A stretch of DNA of 64,000 bases from Haloplanus sp. CK5-1 (GTDB taxonomy: Archaea > Halobacteriota > Halobacteria > Halobacteriales > Haloferacaceae). The notes under the pieces were generated by a model. The model was given only the letters and a program-made list of their open reading frames with translations, was not told the origin of the DNA and made no database searches. Made by a program: the position numbers and the translations under genes. Where the stretch lies: contig NZ_CP147505.1 in NCBI RefSeq assembly GCF_037201915.1, positions 1-64,000 on the forward strand. The letters run 5' to 3'. Below are positions 26,859-35,588 of this stretch, piece after piece (position 1 is the stretch's first letter; each line of letters opens with the position of its first letter).

Positions 26859-27311
26859 ATGCTCGAACCCGGCGATCCCGCACCGGACGTGACGGCGCAC
26901 AACCAAGACGGCGAGTCGGAGACACCCGACTTCGGCGGGCCGACGGTCGTCTACTTCTACCCGAAGGACTTCACCGGCGGATGCACCGTCGAGGCGAACG
27001 GGTTCCAAGCCACGCTCGCGGAGTTCGAGGAGCTCGACGTCGACATCTACGGCGTCTCGATGGACGACGTCGAGACGCACGCCGACTTCGCCGACGAGGA
27101 GGGCCTGCTGTTCGACCTACTCGCCGATCCGGACGGATCGGTCGCGGCCGCGTTCGGCGTGTCGACTGACGGTGGCCACACCGACCGGGTGACGTTCCTC
27201 CTCGGGGACGACGAGGTGGTCGAGCGGTACGAGCCGGAACTGGCGGAGCCGACGGGGCACGCCCGCGCCGTCCTAGAGGACGCCCGACGCGAGTTCGTCG
27301 TCGGCGGATAG
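26859..27311 (+). CDS. bcp: Peroxiredoxin, Bcp/PrxQ family, 1-Cys form
   Basis: The 150-aa thioredoxin-fold peroxidase reduces hydrogen peroxide and organic peroxides. The peroxidatic cysteine is C42 in FYPKDFTGGCTVEA. In classical Bcp a resolving cysteine follows five residues later; here that position is asparagine and C42 is the only cysteine in the protein. It must therefore be reduced by an external thiol or protein partner. The catalytic Pro/Thr context (P35, T39) is intact. Confidence 0.88.
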   Translation: MLEPGDPAPDVTAHNQDGESETPDFGGPTVVYFYPKDFTGGCTVEANGFQATLAEFEELDVDIYGVSMDDVETHADFADEEGLLFDLLADPDGSVAAAFGVSTDGGHTDRVTFLLGDDEVVERYEPELAEPTGHARAVLEDARREFVVGG

Positions 27312-27351
27312 GCCGCTCGTCGGGGCGTGAAAGCCGACGGCGGCCGAACGA

Positions 27352-28098
27352 CTACCGCGGGACGTACTCGCCGACGGAGTCCAGCAGTCCGTACCCCGAT
27401 CCGGCCGACGGATCGGCGTCGAAGACGAGACCCGCAACGTCGGCGACGCCGGTCGCCACGGACCGCTCCGACAGGCAGGTCGGTGCGGCCGCCGCGCCAG
27501 CCGTGGTTTCGGGGACGGTCGCGTCCGCCACGGAGAGGTCGCCGCGGACCGACACGACCCCGTCGAGGTCGACACCCACGTCTTCGAGGCGGCCGCGCAT
27601 ACGCTGGACCGCATCGCGACCACGGGCCGTCGCCGGCGTCACCACGACCGTCCGGTCGGCGGCGGTCACGGCCGCGACCGACTGGTTCGCCGCCACCGGC
27701 GGCGTGTCGACGAGGACGTGATCGAACGTCTCGGTCGCCGCGGCGATGCGTGACTCGAGGACCCGAGCGGCGTCGGGGGACTTCGCGCGGGCGAGCCGTT
27801 CGAACGGCGCGGCGGCCGGACAGCACACCAGCCGGCCGTCGGTGTCGTCGAGCGGGAACTCGACCAACCCGTCGGCGAGTGGGGCGTCGCGGTCGTCGGT
27901 CAGGAGCGTCGTCAGGTCCGGATCGATCCGCCCCGAGAGGTAGTCGGAGAGACCCTGCGTGGCGAAGGCGGCGTCGAGGATGGCCACCTCGCGGCCGTCG
28001 CTGGCCAAGAGCGCGCCGAGTTCGACCGCGAGTCGGGTGGTCCCGGCACCGCCGGTCGCCCCGACCAACGCCGCCGACGACGCGGGTGAATCTACCAT
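27352..28098 (-). CDS. MinD/ParA-like protein with degenerate P-loop
   Basis: A 248-aa ParA-superfamily protein. The Walker A reads GATGGAGTTR, lacking the lysine before TT and the usual signature lysine, so ATP hydrolysis may be lost. Other features are intact: VAILDAAFATQGLSDYL and HVLVDTPPVAANQSVAAV. It probably acts as a regulatory or structural relative of MinD. It converges with bcp and lies about 2 kb from another MinD-like gene (24604-25272). Confidence 0.72.
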   Translation of the reverse strand: MVDSPASSAALVGATGGAGTTRLAVELGALLASDGREVAILDAAFATQGLSDYLSGRIDPDLTTLLTDDRDAPLADGLVEFPLDDTDGRLVCCPAAAPFERLARAKSPDAARVLESRIAAATETFDHVLVDTPPVAANQSVAAVTAADRTVVVTPATARGRDAVQRMRGRLEDVGVDLDGVVSVRGDLSVADATVPETTAGAAAAPTCLSERSVATGVADVAGLVFDADPSAGSGYGLLDSVGEYVPR

Positions 28099-28141
28099 GC
28101 GGCGACGTGTGGCGGCTTCGGGTAAAAGAATGGGGACGATC

Positions 28142-28351
28142 CTACGGCTCGGGATCCAGCGTCGGCAACCGCTCCCGCGCCGAGAAGTAGTACAGGATCA
28201 CGACGAACCCGGCGGCGGGGACGACGATGCCGAGCCAGTACATCTCCGGATTCCGGAGGTTGCGGTGGCGCGCGTCGAGCGCCACCCAGACCGCGATCGG
28301 GAACTGGGCGAGGAGCGCGCCGACGAGCAGCGCCGGGACCGCGTCGGGCAT
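28142..28351 (-). CDS. Small two-helix membrane protein
   Basis: A 69-aa protein with two predicted membrane helices, VPALLVGALLAQFPIAVWVAL and MYWLGIVVPAAGFVVILYYF, separated by a short basic loop (DARHRNLRNPE). The C-terminus is charged. No known family is recognised. It follows the HTH gene at 28361 with a 9-bp gap and is probably co-transcribed with it. Confidence 0.65.
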   Translation of the reverse strand: MPDAVPALLVGALLAQFPIAVWVALDARHRNLRNPEMYWLGIVVPAAGFVVILYYFSARERLPTLDPEP

Positions 28352-28360
28352 GGGACGGCC

Positions 28361-28759
28361 TCAGTCCCGGGCGTCGGTGGTGTTGAGCCGGTAGTACGTC
28401 GTCGTCCCGTTGCCGGTGTCGACGTCCTGCTCGGCGACCATCCCCTCGGCGACGAGTTCGTCGAGGGCGTCGTCGACGTCGTCGACGAGCATCCCGCTCG
28501 CCACGACGTCACCCGCGAGGTCGACCAGTTCGTCCTGAATCTCGGTCAGCACCTCGCGGATCGTCTCCGGGCGGGCGTCGTTCCCGAAGTCGACGCCACG
28601 GACGATTTCGCGTCTGGTGTAGGCGTTGTCGACGTTGTCGGAGAGGAAGGCGACGATCAACTCCTTCTCGTCCTCGTACTCGCCGACCGGCGTCGTGTCG
28701 GCGGCATCGGCGTCGGCTTGGAGGGCACCACGGTCCCATTCGTCGTCTGAGATGGGCAT
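28361..28759 (-). CDS. Winged-helix-like haloarchaeal protein
   Basis: A 132-aa acidic protein with a winged-helix pattern: EKELIVAFLSDNVDNAYTRREIVRGVDFG, then a second helical part and a C-terminal wing LVAEGMVAEQDVDTGNGTTTYYRLN. It probably binds DNA or regulates the downstream membrane-protein gene. The start at MPISDDEW is the only reasonable one. Confidence 0.65.
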   Translation of the reverse strand: MPISDDEWDRGALQADADAADTTPVGEYEDEKELIVAFLSDNVDNAYTRREIVRGVDFGNDARPETIREVLTEIQDELVDLAGDVVASGMLVDDVDDALDELVAEGMVAEQDVDTGNGTTTYYRLNTTDARD

Positions 28760-28819
28760 ACGATGCGATGGACACCGTCGGGTATGAACGTTCGGCCGGC
28801 GGCAGGGGGTGCCGACGGC

Positions 28820-29275
28820 TCAGAACAGCGAGTCGGCCGTCGCCGCGCCGACGACGCTGAACACGGAGCCGACGCTGACGGCCTTGAGCGTCACCTCGGC
28901 TGCGCGGAGGTCGACACCGACACCAGCGACGTCGACGAGTGGCCCGCCGGTCTCGCCGACGAACGTCGCGGGCGCGCCGAACGCCACGGCGAGGGCGAAC
29001 ACCGACCCGTAGGAGACGGCCACGAGGGAGAGAAACCGGACGGGAATCCCACCCACTTCGGTCTCGGCGTCTGGGTCGCGGTCGTCGGCCTTGTAGAGCG
29101 CGCCGTACCCGATCGCGAGGACGATCCCGACGGTTGCGGCGGTCTGCAGCCACGACATGCCGGCGGCGAGGACCCACACCTCCTCGGTCACGACGAACGG
29201 ACCGGCGAGGAGGAAGCCCCCGACGATCTGCTGTGCGCTGTCGGCCAACTTGTACCGCCGCCGCGCTCCGACCAT
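28820..29275 (-). CDS. DUF2391-type integral membrane protein
   Basis: A 151-aa membrane protein with four likely helices. Recognisable family sequence includes QQIVGGFLLAGPFVVTEEVWVLA and the C-terminal LKAVSVGSVFSVVGAATADSLF. Function unknown. The start at MVGARRRYKLADS is used; the very long open frame upstream is antisense of the next gene. Confidence 0.68.
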   Translation of the reverse strand: MVGARRRYKLADSAQQIVGGFLLAGPFVVTEEVWVLAAGMSWLQTAATVGIVLAIGYGALYKADDRDPDAETEVGGIPVRFLSLVAVSYGSVFALAVAFGAPATFVGETGGPLVDVAGVGVDLRAAEVTLKAVSVGSVFSVVGAATADSLF

Positions 29276-29359
29276 ACACCGGGAGACACACGCAATGAGT
29301 AAAGCAGCGGTGGTTCCGGGCGGGAAACGGTTTTCTCCCCACCGACCGCACGTACCGGC

Positions 29360-30361
29360 GTGACGCTCGAACGTCGGCACGTCCTCGGTGCGGTGTTCGT
29401 GCTCGCGGTCGTCGGGACCGCCGTCCTCGTCGCAGACGTGTTGGCGACGGTGTTCTTCGCCGTGACGGTCGCCTATCTGCTCGTGCCGCTCCACGAGGAA
29501 CTGACCAGCCGGGGGCTCTCCACGTGGTGGGCGAGCATCGCCGCGACGGCGGCGGCGGCGCTCGCGGTCGTCGCCCTCGCAGTCCCGCTCCTGTTGGTCG
29601 TGGTCGGCCGCCTCGACGAGATCCTCGCGATCCTCTCGTCGCTCCCGCCGACGCTGACGGTCGACCTCTACGGCTTCTCGGCGACGGTGACCCTCTCGGA
29701 GGCCAGGGCGATGGTCCTGGGATACGGGCGGAGCCTCGCCCGGTCGGTCGCCGTCGTCGGTCCCGTCCTGGCGCTCAAACTGACCGTGTTCGTGATGCTC
29801 GTGTTCGCCCTGCTCTCGAGGACCGCCGACGCCGACCGTGCGGCAATCGCCCTCGTCCCACAGGGGTACCGCGACCTGGCCCGGGGACTGGGGCGGCGGA
29901 CCCGCGCGACCCTCTTCGGCATCTACGTCCTCCAGGCGGCGACCGCAGCCGGCACCTTCGTCATCGCGGCGGTCTTCTTTTTCCTGCTTGGCTACCCGTA
30001 CGTCCTCACGCTGGCCGTCGTCGCCGCGATCCTCCAGTTCGTCCCGGTGATCGGTCCGTCGGTGTTGCTCGTCGTCCTCGCTGCCGGTCACGTGATCGCC
30101 GGCGACCTCGTGCAGGCGTCGATGGTCCTCGTCCCCGGACTCGTCCTGATCGCGTGGCTGCCGGACGTGTTGATCCGACCACGGCTCGCCCGCGAGACGG
30201 CCGACCTCCCGGGGAGTCTCTACTTCGTCGGGTTCGTCGGCGGTCTCCTGACGCTGGGACCCGTCGGAGTCATCGCCGGGCCGCTGGCCGTCGCGCTCGC
30301 CGTCGAGAGCGCCGAGCGCCTCTCGGCGGAGCTCAACGACGTCTCCGTCGCGGAGGATTGA
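29360..30361 (+). CDS. AI-2E family transporter (PerM-like)
   Basis: The 333-aa membrane protein has about seven to eight helices and the family's arrangement: a pair of helices at the N-terminus, a periplasm-like loop, and the C-terminal motif QFVPVIGPSVLLVVLAAGHVIAGDLVQA followed by PDVLIRPRLARETADL. Members have been linked to autoinducer-2 export or sodium/proton exchange, so the substrate is open. GTG start at 29360. Confidence 0.85.
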   Translation: MTLERRHVLGAVFVLAVVGTAVLVADVLATVFFAVTVAYLLVPLHEELTSRGLSTWWASIAATAAAALAVVALAVPLLLVVVGRLDEILAILSSLPPTLTVDLYGFSATVTLSEARAMVLGYGRSLARSVAVVGPVLALKLTVFVMLVFALLSRTADADRAAIALVPQGYRDLARGLGRRTRATLFGIYVLQAATAAGTFVIAAVFFFLLGYPYVLTLAVVAAILQFVPVIGPSVLLVVLAAGHVIAGDLVQASMVLVPGLVLIAWLPDVLIRPRLARETADLPGSLYFVGFVGGLLTLGPVGVIAGPLAVALAVESAERLSAELNDVSVAED

Positions 30362-30388
30362 GGGACACTCGATTCGAGGCCTCGTTCC

Positions 30389-30496
30389 CGTCGGTCACTC
30401 GGCCTCGCCCGTTTCGCGGCTCCCTACCGCTCCGCTTCGAGGGATCGGTCCCTTCGGTCCCTGCGCCCTCGCAACGCTCGCCGCTCCACTACGACG
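30389..30496. repeat. 108-bp inverted repeat, copy 1
   Basis: The sequence CGTCGGTCACTCGG...CACTACGACG recurs in reverse complement at 32469-32576 with 104 of 108 positions identical by my count. The pair brackets the two divergently transcribed rhodanese genes. It is GC-rich, has no coding character, and resembles dispersed intergenic repeats of haloarchaea. Further short matches continue on the inner side up to about 30590. Confidence 0.8.
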
Positions 30497-30571
30497 CCGC
30501 GTTCGCTCCGCTCACTTGGCGTCGCCCTTCTCCGCGGTTCGCTCCCGCTCACCGCTCCGTATCGAGGCCGA

Positions 30572-31441
30572 CTAGTCGTCGGCCTCGCCCTTCTCGACGG
30601 GCGCGCCGACGAGGTTGCCCCACTCGGTCCAGGAGCCGTCGTAGTTGATCGTGTCCTCGTAGCCGAGCAGTTCGTGGAGCGCGAACCAGGCGACCGACGA
30701 GCGCTCGCCGATGCGGCAGTAGGCGACGGTCGTCCCCTCGCCGTCGATGCCTTCCTCGGCGTAGAGGTCGGCGATCTCGTCGCGGGTCTTGAACGTGCCG
30801 TCGTCGTTCGTGACGGCGGCCCACGAGATGTTCTTCGCGCCGGGGACGTGGCCGCCGCGCTGGGCGGTCTCCTGCAGTCCCGGGGGCGCGAGGATCTCGC
30901 CCGTGAACTCCTCGGGCGAGCGGACGTCAACCAGCGGCAGGCCGCGCTCGATCGCGTTCTCGACGTCCTCGCGGTAGGCACGGATGCTCTCCCGGGGACC
31001 CGAGGCCTCGTAGTCGACGGCCGAGAACTCGGGGACCTCGTCGGTCAGCGGATAGTCGTTCTCGAGCCAGTAGTCGCGCCCGCCGTCCATCAGGCGCACG
31101 TCGTCGTGGCCGTAGTACTTGAACTGCCAGTAGGTGTAGGCTGCGAACCAGTTGGAGTTGTCACCGTACAGCACGACGGTGGAGTCGTCGGAGATGCCGT
31201 GACTCCCCAGGAGGTCCTCGAAGTCCTCCTTCGAGAGGATGTCGCGCGTGGTCTGGTCTTGCAGTTGGGTCTCCCAGTTGAAGCCGATGGCACCGGGGGC
31301 GTGGCCCTCGTCGTAGGCTTCGGTGTCCACGTCGACTTCCACGAGTCGGTGGTTCGAGTCGTCACTCTGGAAGTCGTCGAGGTGGTCTTCCACCCAGTCC
31401 GCCGACACCAGAACGTCTTTCGCGTACGCTGAGTCTGACAT
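30572..31441 (-). CDS. Sulfurtransferase (tandem rhodanese)
   Basis: The 289-aa two-domain thiosulfate or 3-mercaptopyruvate sulfurtransferase is cytoplasmic. The C-terminal domain has the active loop YCRIGERSS with the catalytic cysteine near residue 242; CRxGxRS-type loops fit thiosulfate sulfurtransferases. The N-terminal domain (VEVDVDTEAYDEGHAPGAIGFNWE) lacks the cysteine, as usual. It diverges from a second rhodanese gene across a 229-bp spacer. Start at MSDSAYAKD. Confidence 0.9.
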   Translation of the reverse strand: MSDSAYAKDVLVSADWVEDHLDDFQSDDSNHRLVEVDVDTEAYDEGHAPGAIGFNWETQLQDQTTRDILSKEDFEDLLGSHGISDDSTVVLYGDNSNWFAAYTYWQFKYYGHDDVRLMDGGRDYWLENDYPLTDEVPEFSAVDYEASGPRESIRAYREDVENAIERGLPLVDVRSPEEFTGEILAPPGLQETAQRGGHVPGAKNISWAAVTNDDGTFKTRDEIADLYAEEGIDGEGTTVAYCRIGERSSVAWFALHELLGYEDTINYDGSWTEWGNLVGAPVEKGEADD

Positions 31442-31670
31442 AGCGATAGACCCTACGGCACCCTCCCGTATAATCCCCACACTGACGGCAGAGGCGGCCA
31501 ATCCTCCACCGAACCGGAAAATGTTGCTACTACCTGGCCGGCCGAACGGTTCAGGACGCCGACTGTCCCGACTGACGACCGCCGGGCCGGGAAACAGGCG
31601 GCAAATATTGTCTCGGTGTGGGACGCGCCGAAGCGTCGTTTCTAAACCCGGCGGGGATGTACGGGTGGGT

Positions 31671-32453
31671 ATGGACGAGAACATCGTCGTCTCCGTCGAC
31701 TGGCTCGCGGCCAACCGCGACGCGGTGCGGGTGGTCGACGTGCGCGACGCGTGGGAGTTCGACGGTATCGGGCACGTCCCGGGCGCGGTCAATGTCCCGT
31801 TCGACCAGTTCCGGAGCGAAGCGGGCGACGAGGGGATGCTCCCCGGGCGGGAGCGGTGGTCGGAACTGATGGCGGAGGCCGGTATCGGGACCGACGACCC
31901 CATCGTCGCGTACGACGACGAACACGGGGTGTTCGCCGCTCGGTTTCTGGTCACGGCGATGCTGTACGGCCACCGCGACCTGCACTTGCTGGACGGAGAC
32001 TATAGCGCGTGGAGTCGGGCCGAGGAGACGACGACCGAGACGCCCGACCCCTCGCCCGCGACCTACGAGGTCCGGGAGCCGGCGTCGTCGCCGCTGGTCG
32101 ACTTCGAGACGGTCGAGGCCGCACTCGACACCGACGCGCTGATCGTCGATACCCGCGAGGCGTGGGAGTACGAAGAGGCTCACCTCCCGGGTGCGATCCA
32201 ACTCGACTGGCGCGAACTCGTCGACGAGGACACCCGCGGGCTGAAACCCCGCGACGAACTGGAGGCGTTGCTGGCCGGCCGGGGAATCACCCCCGACCGC
32301 CGGATCGTCCTCTACTGCAACACCGCCCGGCGGATCAGCCACACGTACGTCGTCCTCCGGCATCTCGGCTACGAAACCGTCGACTTCTACGAGGGGAGTC
32401 TCACGGAGTGGACCGAGCGCGGGGGGCCGTTGGTGGAGGGCGACGCGCAGTGA
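31671..32453 (+). CDS. Sulfurtransferase (tandem rhodanese)
   Basis: A 260-aa paralogue of the divergent neighbour. The first domain (VVDVRDAWEFDGIGHVPGAVNVPFDQF) is inactive; the second has the loop LYCNTARRIS with the catalytic cysteine near residue 215. The loop differs strongly from the CRIGERS loop next door, so the sulfur donor or acceptor probably differs. The start at MDENIVVSVDW follows a purine-rich stretch. Confidence 0.87.
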   Translation: MDENIVVSVDWLAANRDAVRVVDVRDAWEFDGIGHVPGAVNVPFDQFRSEAGDEGMLPGRERWSELMAEAGIGTDDPIVAYDDEHGVFAARFLVTAMLYGHRDLHLLDGDYSAWSRAEETTTETPDPSPATYEVREPASSPLVDFETVEAALDTDALIVDTREAWEYEEAHLPGAIQLDWRELVDEDTRGLKPRDELEALLAGRGITPDRRIVLYCNTARRISHTYVVLRHLGYETVDFYEGSLTEWTERGGPLVEGDAQ

Positions 32454-32468
32454 CCGCAGGGAACTGCG

Positions 32469-32576
32469 CGTCGTAGTGGAGCGGCGAGCGTTGCGAGGGC
32501 GCAGGGATCAAAGGGACCGAGCCCTCGAAGCGGAGCGGTAGGGAGCCGCGAAACAGGCGAGGCCGAGTGACCGACG
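32469..32576. repeat. 108-bp inverted repeat, copy 2
   Basis: Reverse complement of 30389-30496 with four mismatches. It begins 16 bp after the stop codon of the second rhodanese gene. A further shared segment (CTTCTCCGCGG-like module) lies at about 32600-32640. Recombination between the two copies would invert the 2-kb rhodanese segment. Confidence 0.8.
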
Positions 32577-32793
32577 AAAACGGAGCCCCGAACCGGAGTG
32601 GCGAGCGGGAGCGAGCCGCGGAGAACGGCGACGACTAGTCGGCCTCGTAGCGACCGCCGAACGGTAGCGGACCGCGCACCATCCACACGTTCTTCCGGCG
32701 ACCGGGCGGCCAGCAACGGCTCCGGGACACCGGCGTGTGACCCGGCGAGTCGCTGGCGATGCATACAAACGACGGGCCGTCGTAGCGCCGGCC

Positions 32794-33402
32794 ATGGACG
32801 GCACGACGCTCGTCGATAGGCTGACCGACGACCTGGAAACCGAACTCTCTCGACTCGGCTCCTCGAAGTGGCTGTACGCACTGACCGCCGGCGAGATGAA
32901 CGGGGACGCGGTCCTGTCCGCGGCGGCGACGGACGCGGCGGCCGCGGCCGAGCGGTTCGAGGCGTGGGCAGACGACGGCGACGACGCGGTCCTGTTCGAA
33001 ACGCTCGCGACGACCGCGGCCGACCGCGCCGAAACCGTCGCCGCCGACTCGGACGACGACCCCGCCGCCGAACGGACGTACGCGGCGCTCGCCGGGTTCG
33101 ACGACCCCGTGGAGCGACTGGGCGGCGCGCTCGGCCACTCGCTCGTCCTCGACCGGACAGTCGGGCAGATGGTCGGCTTCTTCGTCGGCGACGCCGACCC
33201 CTCGACCGCCGGCACCTTCCGCGACCTCCGCGACGGGATCGACGCCGACCGCGACCGGATCGTCGACGCCCTCGACGAGAACTGCGACGGCGACGACTGG
33301 GACCGTGCGGAGACCGCCGCCCGGACGGTTATCGACGCGGCGTACGACGACTACGTCGAGATCCTCGAGTCGATGGGGATCAAGCCGAAGAACGTCTGCT
33401 GA
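32794..33402 (+). CDS. Helical (ferritin-like) haloarchaeal protein
   Basis: A 202-aa all-helical acidic protein (LTDDLETELSRLGSSKWLYALTAGEMNGDAV...). The pattern of long helices with a LGSSKxLYALT start is a conserved haloarchaeal family whose fold looks rubrerythrin or ferritin-like. A complete iron-binding ExxH pair is not evident, so I do not assign redox activity. The start at MDGTTLVDRL is used rather than the ATG 19 codons upstream. Confidence 0.62.
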   Translation: MDGTTLVDRLTDDLETELSRLGSSKWLYALTAGEMNGDAVLSAAATDAAAAAERFEAWADDGDDAVLFETLATTAADRAETVAADSDDDPAAERTYAALAGFDDPVERLGGALGHSLVLDRTVGQMVGFFVGDADPSTAGTFRDLRDGIDADRDRIVDALDENCDGDDWDRAETAARTVIDAAYDDYVEILESMGIKPKNVC

Positions 33403-33483
33403 GGGGAGTCGCTCGGCCGCGCGGATCGGCCGGCGTAATCTCCACCGGAAATGGAGGGGTTCGAGAGGCGTTCACACGGGACG

Positions 33484-33747
33484 TCAGACGCCTTCGATGG
33501 TCTCGCGGTAGGCGGTGATCGAATCCATCGCGGCGTCGATCCGCGCGGCCACGTCGTCGCCCGCGTCCGCCTCGAGCTCGCGGAGGGTGTTCTCGTGGCG
33601 GGCGAGGCGGCCGTGGTCCGCGCCGGTCTCGGCCAACTCCGCCAAGTGGTCGGCCTGCGTCGCCAGTCGCTCGCTGGCGTCACCGTCTGCCAGTTCTGCT
33701 GCGGCGTCCAGTTCGTCACTGGCTCGTTCGAGTTCGGATACCGTCAT
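33484..33747 (-). CDS. Small helical haloarchaeal protein
   Basis: An 87-aa helical protein (SELERASDELDAAAELADGDASERLATQADHLAELAE...) containing a repeated heptad-like pattern; it probably forms a helical hairpin or coiled coil. Conserved-looking but of unknown function. It starts at 33747; the longer frame upstream is antisense to the hydrolase gene. Confidence 0.6.
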   Translation of the reverse strand: MTVSELERASDELDAAAELADGDASERLATQADHLAELAETGADHGRLARHENTLRELEADAGDDVAARIDAAMDSITAYRETIEGV

Positions 33748-33873
33748 CGGCGGCCCTACGACTGCCACCCCAAAGTTCCTGTCCCCGTCTCCGTTCGTCT
33801 GGGAACGAGGCTCGTCCACGTCACACGCCAGCGGGCGGTACCGCTTTCCGGCAGCCAGTCGTAGAACGGGACC

Positions 33874-34710
33874 ATGCCGACGTATCAGGAGTGGACCGAC
33901 GCACAGGAGACGGCGAGCGTCGTCGTCGACGGCCACGACCTCGACGTTGCGTACCGCGACGAAGGGAGCGGTGATCCGGTCGTCTTCCTCCACGGTATTC
34001 CGACGAACTCGTACCTGTGGCGGGACGTGATCCCGCCCATCGAAGCCGAACGTCGGGTCGTCGTCCCCGACATGTTGGGGTACGGCAACTCGGCGATGCA
34101 GGACGGGTTCGACCGCTCGCTCCGCGCTCAGGAGAGGATGATCGACGGCTTGCTGGCCCAACTGGGCGTCGGGACCGTCTCGCTCGTGGGACACGACCTG
34201 GGCGGCGGGGTGTTCCTGCGCTACGCGGCGCACAACCCGGACGCGGTCGAGCAACTCGTCCTGTCGAACGCAGTCGCGTACGATTCGTGGCCGATCCAAC
34301 GCATCACCGACCTCGGCCTCCCCGAGACGGCCCGCGAGACGACCCCCGAGGAACTCGGGGCACTCCTCGACGACCTGTTCCGCGAGACGCTCTACGAGGA
34401 CGGCGCGAGCGAGGAGTTCCTCGAAGGCATGACGGAGCCGTGGAACTCCGAGACGGGCGTCACCTCGCTCGTGCGGAACGCGAGCGCGACGAACACGAAC
34501 CACACGACCGAGGTCGATCCGACCGCGATCACCGCGGAGACGCTCCTCCTGTGGGGTGCGAACGACGAGTTCCAGGCGATCGAGTGGGCCGAGCGACTCT
34601 ACGAGGATATCGACGGCTCCGAACTGATGGGGGTGGACGAGGCCAGCCACTGGGTGATGGCGGACCGACCCGAGGCCTACCGCGACCGACTGACCGAGTT
34701 CCTGTGTTGA
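33874..34710 (+). CDS. Alpha/beta hydrolase (haloalkane dehalogenase/epoxide hydrolase-like)
   Basis: The 278-aa hydrolase has the oxyanion motif HGIPTNSYLWRDV, the nucleophile elbow GHDLGGG with Asp (D108) rather than Ser, and the C-terminal catalytic histidine in DEASHWVMADRPEAYR (about H260). An aspartate nucleophile is typical of haloalkane dehalogenases and epoxide hydrolases, not esterases. The true substrate is not predictable. Normal length; start at MPTYQEW. Confidence 0.85.
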   Translation: MPTYQEWTDAQETASVVVDGHDLDVAYRDEGSGDPVVFLHGIPTNSYLWRDVIPPIEAERRVVVPDMLGYGNSAMQDGFDRSLRAQERMIDGLLAQLGVGTVSLVGHDLGGGVFLRYAAHNPDAVEQLVLSNAVAYDSWPIQRITDLGLPETARETTPEELGALLDDLFRETLYEDGASEEFLEGMTEPWNSETGVTSLVRNASATNTNHTTEVDPTAITAETLLLWGANDEFQAIEWAERLYEDIDGSELMGVDEASHWVMADRPEAYRDRLTEFLC

Positions 34711-34845
34711 AGCGGGCGGGCCGAACGGGGGCCCGTCGACGTCGGCGACGGGCCACGCTGCGTGACGACCGATTCGCGAGGGACGTCGGTGGCTGGCTCC
34801 GAACGTCGCCGGAGGTCGAGGGAACGTCGACCACGTCGCACGCCC

Positions 34846-35586
34846 TTATTCGGGGGAGTTCTCGTCGTCCGGAACCGATTCACGCTGCGCCACGAGGACC
34901 GGACCGAGAAACCGATCCGCGACCTGGTCGGCCGGCATCCCGAACACGAACGTCGCCAGCGACGGATCCGATTCACCCATGACGACCACATCGAACGCGT
35001 CGGCCGCGTCCACGATCGCGTCGAGGACGTCGTCACCGCGGTCGACCCGTGTCTCGATGGCCGAGGCGTCCGTGCCGAGATCCGCCAATCGGTCCACCAG
35101 TCCACCGAGGAGCGTCTCGATATCGTCGTCCGTCGTGTCCGCATCGGCGACGTGGTACAGCGTCACCGACGCGTCGGTCTCCCCGAACAGGCCCGCGACG
35201 ACACGGGCGAGGCGGTCGACCCCAACGGCACCGCGAACGGCGACGAGGACGTCTTCCACCGGTCCGGTCGCGTTCGGGACGAGCGCGGCCAAACAGCCGT
35301 GTTCGGTCGTGATACGGTCGATGGTCTTCTGTCCGTCGTGGGTGAACACGAGTCGCCGCTCGACGGTCGCCCCTGCCTCCTCGAACATCGTCTCGTACTC
35401 GTCGAGGCGTTCCGTGGCTCGGTCCTCGAACTGCATCTGTGCCTGTCCGGTCGCCGTCTGTTCGGGGATGGCGTGGTATCCCAGCAGAACGACGTGGGCG
35501 TTCGCGAGGAGGTCGGGCACGCCCTCGGGGACGGATTCCCCTTCGAGGACGCGAATCGGGACGAGGATCGATGGTCGGTCCGTCAT
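34846..35586 (-). CDS. Tandem universal stress protein next to amino-acid permease
   Basis: A 246-aa protein with two Usp-like halves: SILVPIRVLEGE...HDGQKTIDRITTEHGCLAALVPNATGPVEDVLV and DRLARVVAGLFGE...DAADAFDVVVMGESDPSLATFVFG. The start lies two bases beyond the stop of the permease gene, so they form an operon. In haloarchaea Usp proteins are commonly paired with transporters and may regulate them. ATP-binding glycines are only partly kept. Confidence 0.78.
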   Translation of the reverse strand: MTDRPSILVPIRVLEGESVPEGVPDLLANAHVVLLGYHAIPEQTATGQAQMQFEDRATERLDEYETMFEEAGATVERRLVFTHDGQKTIDRITTEHGCLAALVPNATGPVEDVLVAVRGAVGVDRLARVVAGLFGETDASVTLYHVADADTTDDDIETLLGGLVDRLADLGTDASAIETRVDRGDDVLDAIVDAADAFDVVVMGESDPSLATFVFGMPADQVADRFLGPVLVAQRESVPDDENSPE

Positions 35587-35588
35587 GG

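Noticed and set aside
30389-32576. Transposon defined by the 108-bp inverted repeats
   Set aside because: No transposase lies between them, no target duplication is visible, and the enclosed genes are ordinary host rhodaneses.
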